A DNA stretch of 27,747 bases from Rhodocollybia butyracea (lineage: Eukaryota > Basidiomycota > Agaricomycetes > Agaricales > Omphalotaceae). Below the pieces are notes generated by a model. That model saw nothing but the letters and a program-made list of their open reading frames with translations. It was not told where the DNA came from and did no database searches. The stretch spans positions 1 through 27,747 of the forward strand of contig JADNRY010000756.1 in assembly GCA_015501585.1 (NCBI GenBank), read 5' to 3'. Each line of letters starts with the position of its first letter. Position 1 is the first letter of the stretch. Of the stretch, positions 1 through 8,339 are shown piece by piece. The translations under genes and the position numbers were made by a program.

Positions 1-99
1 AACAGAGGCTACAAATGGCTGATTGGGATGGGATGAGAGCAAGAGCTCTAAGCGGTCCACATTGAAAGGAGTCTCTACTTTAATGTAAGGAGCCATAGC

Positions 100-1050
100 T
101 CGACATGAAGGCGGATTCCAAGGGTAGGGAGACTTTCTGAAGGCTCTGCAAACAACAGATCTATCTTGACAAGTAGAGAGCACAGTTCATCACCTTGGTG
201 CACATGAACTCTCTCTGCTTTGTCCACACTCAGTCTGACAGGTTATAGAGCACAGTTCATCACCTTGGTGCACATGAACTCTCTCTGCTTTGTCCTCATC
301 CAGCATGCTTCAGTGTCTCTCTTTTGGCTTACAGACTATTTGAACAAGCTGAACCCCAGCTTCAAAACACATTTTATCTCTTGTTAATATCATCCTTTGC
401 TGTTGAGCTATTCACAGTTCGAGTTGCAGCCTACAATGTGACACATCATTGTCACATGACTTTTGGGATATCATTCTGACAGGAATTTTGAGGAGAATCC
501 AATGGAATTTTTGCCGAGGCCATTGGATGAGCCATTCACATCATATGATCACTTTGATCCATTCAAAGTCTGACATCCTTGTATCAACTCCAGACAGTTT
601 TTTTCTGTCAGTGGTTCTAGGACATGTCTGGTATCATTATGAGCGGTCTTTTTAATGCGAATCCAATGGTGCAAAAACTATAGGATTTGAGTCACCGGTT
701 CCCAAGATATCACAAGTTTAATATTTGACAGATGTTTGGAGCAGTGTGTATATCAGTGGTTGGCTCCCACAGGTGCCAGAGTCCTGTGCAGAGGCCTGTG
801 GTCGTCAGAAAAGCCTCTGAATCGCATTCCTGCTCCTTCCTTCCCTTCCCCCATCATATCCCTTGTCTTTGGTGGTTGGTAAGGACATCTGTCCCCTTTC
901 TACAGCTCTGATAGCTCAAACATCATCTCTCAGCACTTCCTACATCTGCACAGACCTTAGCTCTGCTCACAAGAGTCTCAGATACAGGAATTGGTGTGCC
1001 TTTTTCTCTGATCTACTGATCTTTCACTGAACAGAGCCCATAATACATCC
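100..1050 (+). mobile_element. Repeat A, left copy, with flanking direct repeat
   Basis: This 951-bp stretch recurs in inverted orientation at 11761-12640 with only scattered differences, apart from a 70-bp internal tandem duplication present only here. It is flanked by the same 5 bases, ATAGC, at 95-99 and 1051-1055 (the match extends to CCATAGC if two bases of the element end are counted), which looks like a target-site duplication. Ends read TCGACATG... and ...ATACATCC, so it is not a TG...CA LTR. A 68-codon open frame at 449-655 exists in both copies but has no recognisable domain and is probably non-coding. A 5-bp duplication would suit an LTR-type or similar integrase; class undetermined. 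Confidence 0.7.
177..295. repeat. Tandem duplication inside repeat A
   Basis: A 49-bp segment beginning AGAGCACAGTTCATC occurs at 177-225 and again at 247-295 (period 70 bp). The inverted copy of repeat A near 12530 has only one unit, so the duplication arose in this copy. The unit itself is partly palindromic (AGTTCAT ... ATGAACT). Confidence 0.85.
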
Positions 1051-1055
1051 ATAGC

Positions 1056-1385
1056 AGATCTACACACATCTAGAACCTCTCAAGTTGACCTAGTTGTTAG
1101 ATCTTGGATATCGGGCTCTCAGTGCGCTCAGACTACCTATATTATCTATGTACTATGTACTGATTGATATTTGGCTTAGATCTTGCTTGATCAAGCCAAT
1201 TTTTTGTCACCCTCCCTCCTCTCCCTTTATCTCTGTAATTGTACAAACCAATGTATGTTCTATTTGTTTCTTCTTTAGCTCATTGTCTAGTATGCTTTTT
1301 TATACCTACTCATGTAACAGTACATAGCTCTTCATGATCCGCTTAATTTATGGGCCTGGGGCCTGAGTTTTGGCTAACTTATTCA
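1056..1385. other. No gene recognised
   Basis: This AT-rich spacer contains one 77-codon open frame (1094-1327, plus) with low-complexity hydrophobic and serine-rich translation and no motif. I see no coding, RNA or repeat feature that I can support. Confidence 0.5.
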
Positions 1386-2586
1386 TTACTGAGTGACAAA
1401 AGGCATAGGTTTAAGAGTTGATTGGATCTGAGGATTGTTCAAGAGATGTAGAGGAGGTGAAGGCAAGGGAGGTGCAGAATAAGTAGAAGAGATACTGGGA
1501 GGAGTGATATGAGATGAATGAGATGAAGAAGACCATAAATAACCCCTTCTGAAGCGAGGTGCAGGTGTTAGATCACTGTCAGCAGTCCTCTTAGTACCTG
1601 CTAGTGATCTAGGACCTTTGAGGGCGGTTTCTACTCTGATTTCGACGTCTTTCAGTGAGCTTTGAGTAGCATGATTGACTGTTAATGGCTCTGTGGGCTT
1701 CACCACACTCACTGCAATAGCCATGTTTCCTGTTATTGCTACAAGGGTCTGAGCACCTATCTTCATTCCACAAGATACAAGGTGTATCATGGCGCTTAAG
1801 AAGGCGATTTTGAAGTGGTAGAAGATGAAGAAGGAGCAGATCTCTTCTTAGAAGTGGTAGAAAGCATCTCCTTGAGGACAATGAGCCTAAGGCTCTCAGA
1901 GTTGCTAAGATCAAAGGGTGTATTGGAGGCCTTTTGGCGAGCCTCTCTATCCACCTGATGGCCATAGATGGATCATTGGGAGTAACTCTGAACAGCTCTT
2001 GAATCTGAGCTTTATAGGCAATAAGCTCACTCTGCCTGTTAGGATAGATCTTGAGCAGAGGAACAAGCCAAGCCTCAAAAACTCGAAGCCACTGTGACTC
2101 AGTAGTGACTGGGAGGCTCTTAATAGACTGCTCTTTCCTAACCAGCTTAAACTCTGTACCAAAGTCCTTGCTATCATCATAGAGGAAACTGAATCCAGTG
2201 ACTGCAGCATGGATCTTCTCAAAGTCCACATACTTGTCCTTGATGATAAGGCGAAGTAGGGACTGAGGGAGTGGCTCAGCAAACATCTGAGCTGAAAGGA
2301 GACTAAGTGTAGCATCCACATTGCTGTCCAGAGTGAACTGGAGGCGAAGATCCCAGGTGCTCTGTACATGAGAGGGCATAGGAGATGTAGTAGTAAGTTC
2401 TGCAAGGTGAGGAGCAGCTTCCAGAAGCGAAACTGGAAGGCCAGAAGGCACCTTGGAAGTAGAAGAAGCAATAGGCTGGGCAAAGGATGGAGCCACAGCT
2501 TGAACAGTACCAGAGTCTGGTTGTTCATTCTCAATCTCATCATCTGCATTGACAGCAGCAAGCAGGGCTTCATTCTCAGCAAGTTC
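1386..2586 (-). pseudogene. DIRS-like retroelement gag-type ORF fragment, 5' cut by LTR
   Basis: The frame runs from the LTR edge at 2586 down to a stop at 1609; the continuation 1790-1386 is in a different frame, so a frameshift lies near 1620-1700. The protein has an acidic/Pro-Ser N-part, a helical middle, then a Cys/His cluster near its end of the form C-x2-W-N-x3-C-x3-C-x5-H-x2-C-x2-C-x3-H. The second frame ends in a proline-rich tract (PPLPSPPLHLLNNP). Clusters of this type and such tracts before the reverse transcriptase are known in gag-like ORFs of DIRS/tyrosine-recombinase retroelements; I infer that origin from motifs only. No RT or recombinase is present. The apparent Met start (MCLTSTSAV) is supplied by the LTR and is an artefact. 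Confidence 0.5.
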
Positions 2587-3080
2587 TGTTGAGGAAACTG
2601 CACTTGTTGAAGTTAAACACACTGGAGCGCCCTTCAGCTAACCCAAGCAGTGTGATACCCGTCTTAGTACAGCGTTGTTATGCTCAGTATAACGACTATA
2701 GTGTTGTACTAATAGCCTTATAGTTCCTCAGTACTCCAATAGACAGCAAACAATGAACTGAATCAAAGATATGTGAATATTGATTTGGACTCTTTCTAAC
2801 TAAGTAAGGAATAGGTATTTGTTTGGTTCTATTTGTACTGAAACGCATGAGGCGTGAAAATGGGTGTCCACAATTGTGCGCGCATACATATTTTCAACAG
2901 TCACCACTCAAACTGAAGAAATAACTCTAAAACTAAGTAAACTAGGCAAAATAGTGAACTAGAAGGAATATGAAGAATGTAATCAAACTTTACTATAAAA
3001 GTATATACTTTAGAGATAGAATATGTCGTGGGAAGGTGATTAGGTAAGCAGATGTGTGACAGCACTATGTACACTCAACA
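2587..3080 (-). repeat. LTR1 (3' LTR of copia-1)
   Basis: Read on the minus strand it starts TGTTGAGTGTACATAG and ends CCTCAACA. It is about 98 percent identical by eye to LTR2 and clearly homologous to the solo LTRs at 14708-15202 and 20045-20541. A TATATA-like motif lies about 75 nt from its sense-strand start (near 3005) and could be the LTR promoter. One G is missing in the last TTGGAGG/TTGAGG motif compared with LTR2. Confidence 0.9.
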
Positions 3081-3095
3081 CAACCCCCTGATGGA
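3081..3095 (-). other. Possible polypurine tract next to LTR1
   Basis: On the minus strand the bases just before the 3' LTR read ATCAGGGGGTTG. A short G-rich run at this place is where plus-strand priming would start. Identification rests only on position and composition. Confidence 0.4.
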
Positions 3096-3167
3096 ACACT
3101 TCTGCAAGTCCATCACACACACAACCCCCAACAATAGTGTTTCCTTCAAATTAAGGAAGGGATGGTT

Positions 3168-3984
3168 TCACAAGTCAATCAAAGATCGGAACTTTTCCAC
3201 CTTTGGTTTGGCAAGGGCCTTTGTGAGCAGGTCAGCTGGATTATCCTCAGTGGGCAGATAAGAAGGTAGCAATTTCCCATGTACAACTTGTTCTCTGAGC
3301 CAGTAGAAAGTTCTGTCAAGATGCTTCATTCTGCCATGATGTTCTGGATTCTTGGCAACTTGGATGGAGGATTGATTGTCGACATGGATAATGGTAGGAG
3401 AGCCAACTTTATACCCAAGCTCAGTAAGGAGAGAACGAATTGCCAACACTTCTTTGCCCACTGCATTGGAAGCCACAAACTCGGCTTCAGTAGAGGATAG
3501 AGTAACCACAGGTTGTAGTTTACTACTCCAGCTAACAGCACCTGATCCAACCTTTATGATGTATCCAGTAGTTGACTTCCCATTGTCTTTGTTACCACCC
3601 AAGTCTGAGTCACTAATAGCAGTGATCAGGTCGGGGGCATCAGGATCTGGCCCTAATTCCAACTCGTAATCAATAGATCCCTTCAAATAGCGCCACAAGT
3701 GCTTTACAGCAATCCAGTGAGCATGCCCAGGATTAGAGTTGAAACGGGTCAAGAGACCACATGCATAAGCAGTGTCAACTCGAAGGATCATAGCCAAGAA
3801 CAATAGGGAGCCAACTGCCGACATGTAGGGGATGTTGATCATCTCTTCTTTCTCCTCTGGTGTTTGTGGGCAGTCATCTTTGGATAGTGTAACATTGGGA
3901 TTCATGGGAGTGTGAACAGGTTTAGAGTCCTGCATGCCAAATTCGTCTAATTTTATACCAGGCTTCAAAAGGAGTGACATCTGG
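3168..3984 (-). pseudogene. Copia-1 RT C-terminus plus RNase H
   Basis: The frame starts in the last part of the reverse transcriptase (EFGMQDSKPVHTPMN), continues through the connection segment (SAVGSLLFLA ... DTAYA) and ends with RNase H: Asp in AISDSDLGGN, Glu in LSSTEAEF, Asp in IHVDNQSSI, then HLDRTFYWLRE and the typical end DLLTKAL. The RT core with its YxDD box is absent; sequence passes directly from integrase (TPFEAWY) to this region. The stop at 3168 lies 88 bp before the LTR, normal for the family. RNase H motifs look complete, but the protein has no start of its own. Confidence 0.85.
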
Positions 3985-5586
3985 AACAGCAGACGTTGGG
4001 CATCGATTTAACACATAAACAAGCGCAGCCAGGCATTCAGCCCAAAATGTCTTTGGTAAACCCGATTCCAGTAGCATAGCAGTCAGTAATTCAGCCAATG
4101 TCCGGTTAAGCCGTTCAGCAACTCCATTCTGCTGAGGTCGATTCCTGGTTGTCCGTTGTACTTCAATACCCTCGTGCTGTAAGAACTGTTCAAATTCCTT
4201 GGATATAAACTCGCCACCTTTGTCATGTCTGATCTTCTTGATCTTTTTACCAGTAGAGTTTTCCGCCCAGGCCTTAAACCGCTTGAATGCACCAAAAGCT
4301 TCACTCTTCTTTTTAAGTAGTACAACTGCTCTGAAGCGTGATTTGTCGCAGATAAAGGGGATCCAGTAGCGGTAGCCAGAAGGCGAGATTACACCAGTAT
4401 CATGTACATCCATATGAACAAGTTCTAAAATTTCAAAAGCACGAGTTTCACTGCTAGGAAAAGGGTTGGCATGCATCTTTCCACCAAGACATGGTTCACA
4501 TACTGGGTCTGGCTTTGCACTAGAATCGAGTTTAAAGCCCTCAACCAACCGATTTTTAGACAGCTTGCTAACATCACTCAGATTGTAGTGAAAGAAGCGT
4601 CTATGCCACAGCTCAAGATCAAGAGGTAGAGTCGACCCAGCATGTGCACATTCAGCTTCTGTACTAACAGTATGTCCATTAAGATAACCAACAGATTTAT
4701 TATTAACTGAAGCAGTGAACAGGACAGAACCATTAAGTGAGAACTCCATAGTATCTCTAAGAATTTGTACAGTAAAGCCTTTGTGTTTAGTCAAGTAAAG
4801 AACTGAGAGGAGATTATTATTAAGTGCAGGGACATGTAATACTCTAGAAAACAAAACATCTCTAACTTCTTTGCCATTAACAACAGGGGTAAATAAAACT
4901 TCGCCAATGCCTTCTGAATACACTACAGTATGATCTGCAAGACGAATAGGGACTCTGTGAGGAGTGTAATTTCGAATCCAGTGTTTATGAGGTGTCATAT
5001 GAGAAGTGGCGCCTGTGTCTGTATTCCATTCCATAATATCAGCAAAATGTGAAGAAGAGAGTCCATTAAGAGTACTTGCACTAGCACAACCAGCATTTTC
5101 CAAAACTCCTTCAGTATCCACCTCTGTAACCTTGGCTTTATTGGCTTTAATGCCTTTCTTTTTGTTAGGATGACTGGGACAGTCTTCCGGCCAATGTACA
5201 CCTTTGATTCCACAATGGGCACAAAAGTTTCTAGGTTCACCAACCCTAGGTGGAAACTTGTTGTTTCCATATCCACCTTTCTTCTTCTGTTGAGCAACTT
5301 GTGCTCTATTGACAGACTGCTCAGCATGAGCTTGATTCTGCTGTTCAGCAAGGAAAGCAGCAAGAATCATGTCTTTGTCAAGATTGTCCTGCATAAGCAG
5401 GTTGGATGATAGATGTTTATACTCCTCAGGGAGTGCATGAATGAGAGCCATAGATTGAAGCTCAGAGTCAAGTGAGTCCAATGTGAAGCCAGTGGATCCA
5501 GAGACAATAGGAGCAACAGTGGGTCGAAGATTTTGAATGTCAGCCATAGCAGCTTCCACTCTAGAGGCCATGTCCATGAGAGATTC
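3985..5586 (-). pseudogene. Copia-1 gag (3' part), protease and integrase
   Basis: One open frame without stops. Order: gag capsid part (MDMASRVEAAMADIQ ... ALPEEYKHL), a knuckle C-x2-C-x5-H-x4-C (CAHCGIKGVHWPEDC), protease with active site DTGA near 5010, the pre-integrase His/Cys zinc module (LWHRRFFHY ... CEPC), then the integrase core with Asp (VHMDVHD), Asp (RHDKGGEF) and Glu (NGVAERLNR). The C-terminus is lost at the deletion junction (TPFEAWY). The first codons of gag lie beyond the inserted DNA element, at 7332-7691. The frame is intact, so the insertion and deletion, not point mutations, disabled it. Confidence 0.9.
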
Positions 5587-5814
5587 TGTCGGAGATTTGA
5601 AATTGGCAAGATAATGACATCAGCAATATAAGGGCCTTATCTTGACATGATATGAGGTAACCCGATAACGATAATGAAGTCGGCCCAGTTATATGAACCT
5701 GTTAGTCCTATAGTAGCCGCGCCCCAGTTGAGACGGGCCTAAAGTATTAGTCAGATATGTGTACTGCCACCGCCGGTCCGTACAGCCTAGCCAGCACCAA
5801 TTTAACTTTTTTAC

Positions 5815-6235
5815 AACTTATGCTGTCGACAACCTCATTCACGTCCACGGAAGGCGTGAATACAATAAATTTCATTGTCAAAAAGCTTATTCCGAAGTGA
5901 AAAGATGGATTACGCCTCGTTCAATGCAATTCTATACCCAAAATACTAGATCTCGAAGATGTATTTGCTACCGACGCAACTGGAGGCAGAAAGTCTGCCC
6001 TTTTCGGTGTTCCCATCCTTATTCATCGCAAAATATCACAAAACCCTAACGCTTACCCCGTATTCAATGTTTCTATTCGCCCGAAGCCTGCGGGAGTTGT
6101 ACTTAGGTTTAGCGAGCAATGTGTGTGTGTGTGTACTGAAGCCTTTCTGTCATTTGTGAACTAATCATCTCATTTTTAGGCTTCACTCGAGCTAGAATCA
6201 GAGTTCGTCAACAATGAACTCAATGGCCTTCCCTA
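5815..6235 (+). pseudogene. RecQ-like SF2 helicase gene fragment captured in the DNA element
   Basis: Translations in adjacent frames give AVDNLIHV...KAYSEVK, then (after a frameshift near 5903) LVQCNSIPKILDLEDVFATD followed by a Walker A-like ATGGRKSALF at about 5975-6005, then VPILIHRKISQNPNAYPVF and PAGVVL. This is the N-terminal ATP-binding start of a RecQ/DEAD-like helicase; the family motif GxGKS has Arg at the third glycine position here. A likely intron with a GT-repeat donor (near 6121) and acceptor TTTTTAG at 6174-6179 is retained, followed by exon-like ASLELESEFVNNELNGLP. Retention of the intron implies DNA-level capture. Only about 100 residues remain of a family that is usually several hundred long. 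Confidence 0.55.
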
Positions 6236-6261
6236 AGCGATCTAATCTGGCCATCCTAAGC

Positions 6262-6549
6262 TTATGAACAGATGGTAGCAACTGTGAAAAGGCTGAAACA
6301 TCCGGCCGCTGATGAAAGTAGGGGTGTTGAGGCATTATTTGGTGTAAGAAGAGCATAATTCAACGTATTGGAAGGAGTTGAAGGAATTCTGGGAACAGGA
6401 AGGGGTTCTGCAAATCTCGAGGTGCGGCCACGTTTCCAAGTGGGTACTAAGCCTTCTAGTGATGCAGCGGTTACTATAGATCCATTTACACTCTCTTTAC
6501 TCCCTAGGGCCCTATTCCTAACATTCTCCTTGCCTCTGACCTCGTGCAC
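6262..6549 (-). CDS. Small unrecognised ORF inside the DNA element
   Basis: A 95-codon frame with ATG at 6549. The product is Arg/Ser/Pro-rich, with a basic N-terminus (MHEVRGKENVRNRALGSKES), a central WKRGRTSRFAEPLPVPRIPS segment and a hydrophobic end. No family is recognised. It runs toward the helicase fragment. It may be an N-terminal exon of a lost gene or chance. Confidence 0.25.
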   Translation of the reverse strand: MHEVRGKENVRNRALGSKESVNGSIVTAASLEGLVPTWKRGRTSRFAEPLPVPRIPSTPSNTLNYALLTPNNASTPLLSSAAGCFSLFTVATICS

Positions 6550-7322
6550 TAAACGGAAGGGTGATGGATATTGGTGGCACTAAACAATGTGATTCGAGTG
6601 TCAGTATTCGTAGTTTTCGGTAGTTTTTGGTGACAGATTTTATCGGTGAACAGCAAGGTGACAGCGAAAAAAAGTTTTATTGAAATAACGTGTAAAATGC
6701 GTGCAGGAGAAGCTTGGTTGGTGGTAGGAAACGGATGTAAAATAAGCGCGTCGAGGTGGCAGTGCTCAAATCTGACCAATCTTTTTGGCGCGGCTCAAGA
6801 CCCCCGTGGGAACCTGCAGACTCTATATACACACATCCATATGGATCGTCAGTGTATAACGAGTCTGCTTATAGGAGACTATGAACCTGTCCCATTCCGA
6901 TGGCTCCCAAGGCCTATAGTTTGTGCAGCAGTTAAATAAATATCATCCCACCTGTCCGTAACAGTTAAAATACATGTATTCCACTCGTTCTACTACCTCT
7001 GTAAGAACCATCAAAAAGATGGTAACTTGTCAATAACTCGTGATGCACCGGCTGCTCAAGTGATGAGAAATTGTCAGTAGTTGAGCTTGTGATGCATGTG
7101 AATGTACTAATCACACCAGAAACTAAGCCTAGCATATGTACATAGTCTATTTGCTACGTTAATGTTGAAGCTGAACGCACATCAGGGCCCATAAGGTCCA
7201 TAAGTGGCCATCAGACCGTCATCTTATCTGACCGACCTTTATTCATATACGCCCTTATCAATACCGTATCTATAATGGTCATTATATTGAGATATCGGGC
7301 CTTATCGCCGGTTCTTAAAAGT
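6550..7322. other. Non-coding right half of the DNA element
   Basis: Only short frames without motifs are present. The last 100 bases before the right TIR contain repeated GATAA/TTATC words resembling those near the left TIR, which may be transposase-binding subterminal repeats. Nothing else is supported. Confidence 0.4.
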
Positions 7323-7331
7323 TCCGACATC

Positions 7332-7691
7332 ATCAGCCAGCTTTGTGATAGTGAAGAGTGCATTGTAGGCATTAAACCTAGCACCAGGCTTCTTTGACAC
7401 ATGCTGTTTCTCTAGAATGCTCCACATAGCAATGGGATCCTCTTGGTATGCTTTAATAGGCACCTGCTGAGGCGAGCTGACAGCAAGAAAAATCAATCCA
7501 GCAGCCTTTTCAGCTTTAATTTCCCACTTGTCCAACAGAGCTGGATCTGAGGGCTTAGCCTCTTTGCCAGATACTAGTCTCCATAGGCCTTGAGACATCA
7601 GAGATGCCTTCATATTACCAACCCAATCATTGTAGTTGTCCTTGGTAAGAACTTTGAAAGATGGGTTGGAAGTGGTAGAAGTGAAAGACAT
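7332..7691 (-). pseudogene. Copia-1 gag, 5' part
   Basis: The ATG at 7691 starts MSFTSTTSNPSFKVLTKDNY, followed by NDWVGNMKASLMSQGLWRLV and a DPIAMWSILEKQHVSKK segment, the usual N-terminal copia gag (UBN2-like) with a W-x3-M-x5-L pattern. It breaks after TITKLAD, where the 1743-bp element is inserted; the frame resumes at 5586. The leader between PBS and ATG is about 135 nt. The matching plus-strand copy in copia-2 shows the uninterrupted sequence. Confidence 0.85.
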
Positions 7692-7829
7692 AGTGATAAT
7701 AGCCAACTGAGCCAACAAGCCAACTGAGCCAATTGATAGTGTAGAAAGACAACAATAGTATAGAACTATTGAGGAGCGCACAAGTAAAGAGGTAACAAGA
7801 ACACAACAACGAAATGCACAGTTAGAACA

Positions 7830-7843
7830 CGGGGCCCATAACC
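7830..7843 (-). promoter_or_regulatory. Copia-1 primer binding site (half-tRNA-iMet type)
   Basis: Immediately after the sense-strand end of LTR2 (…CCAACA) comes GGTTATGGGCCCCG. This is complementary to the anticodon region of an initiator tRNA-Met (…GGGCCCATAACC), the arrangement known from Drosophila copia, where a 5' half of the tRNA primes. It marks LTR2 as the 5' LTR of a minus-strand element. Confidence 0.75.
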
Positions 7844-8339
7844 TGTTGGAGGAAACTGCACTTGTTGAAGTTAAACACACTGGAGCGCCCTTCAGCTAAC
7901 CCAAGCAGTGTGATACCCGTCTTAGTACAGCGTTGTTATGCTCAGTATAACGACTATAGTGTTGTACTAATAGCCTTATAGTTCCTCAGTACTCCAATAG
8001 ACAGCAAACAATGAAATGAATCAAAGATATGTGAATATTGATTTGGACTCTTTCTAACTAAGTAAGGAATAGGTATTTGTTTGGTTCTATCTGTACTGAA
8101 ACGCATGAGGCGTAAAAATAGGTGTCCACAATTGTGCGCGCATAGATATTTTCAACAGTCACCACTCAAACTGAAGAAATAACTCTAAAACTAAGTAAAC
8201 TAGGCAAAATAGTGAACTAGAAGGAATATGAAGAATGTAATCAAACTTTACTATAAAAGTATATACTTTAGAGATGGAATATGGTCGTGGGAAGGTGATC
8301 AGGTAAGCAGATGTGTGACAGCACTATGTACACTCAACA
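7844..8339 (-). repeat. LTR2 (5' LTR of copia-1)
   Basis: Sense strand begins TGTTGAGTGTACATAG at 8339 and ends CCTCCAACA at 7844. It differs from LTR1 at about nine positions over about 495 bp. The PBS directly follows. Beyond its outer end (8340) lies the plus-strand gag of copia-2 in mid-codon, without a matching target duplication. Confidence 0.9.

Larger units (their letters stand above)
5587..7329. mobile_element. 1743-bp TIR DNA element nested in copia gag (Pack-type)
   Basis: The uninterrupted gag site is known from copia-2 (8430-8460): comparing them puts an insertion exactly here, flanked by the 2-bp duplication TC (5585-5586 and 7330-7331). Ends are inverted: TGTCGGA at 5587-5593 and TCCGACA at 7323-7329, with weaker similarity to about 27 bp (shared TTT.AA, GGC, GATAA). 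Both subterminal zones carry several GATAA/TTATC motifs and TAAGGGCC-like words. No transposase is seen; inside are a helicase gene fragment and an unknown small ORF. A 2-bp non-TA duplication fits no superfamily cleanly; a CACTA-like origin is one option. Confidence 0.75.
2587..8339 (-). mobile_element. Copia-1: Ty1/copia element, internally deleted and with nested insertion
   Basis: Two same-orientation LTRs (2587-3080 and 7844-8339, about nine differences by eye) bracket, on the minus strand, PBS, gag, protease, integrase and RNase H remains. The order PR-INT-(RT)-RH defines Ty1/copia. Defects: a 1743-bp DNA element sits in gag (5587-7329) and the interval from the integrase C-terminus through the RT catalytic core is missing (junction near 3985). 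Outer flanks differ (AGTTC at 2582-2586, ATTAC at 8340-8344), so there is no 5-bp target duplication; the ends probably come from recombination between elements. It is non-autonomous. Confidence 0.85.

Noticed and set aside
449..655. 68-codon ORF repeated at 12168-12359
   Set aside because: Conservation is explained by duplication of repeat A at DNA level; no motif.
1094..1327. 77-codon hydrophobic ORF
   Set aside because: Low complexity, no motif, no second copy.
1947..2603. 218-codon Leu-rich minus-strand ORF
   Set aside because: Out-of-frame shadow of the gag-like ORF.
2587..2622. Met start MCLTSTSAV for the DIRS-like gag ORF (also seen at 7302-7880 and 15167)
   Set aside because: These codons are the LTR edge; the true start is missing.
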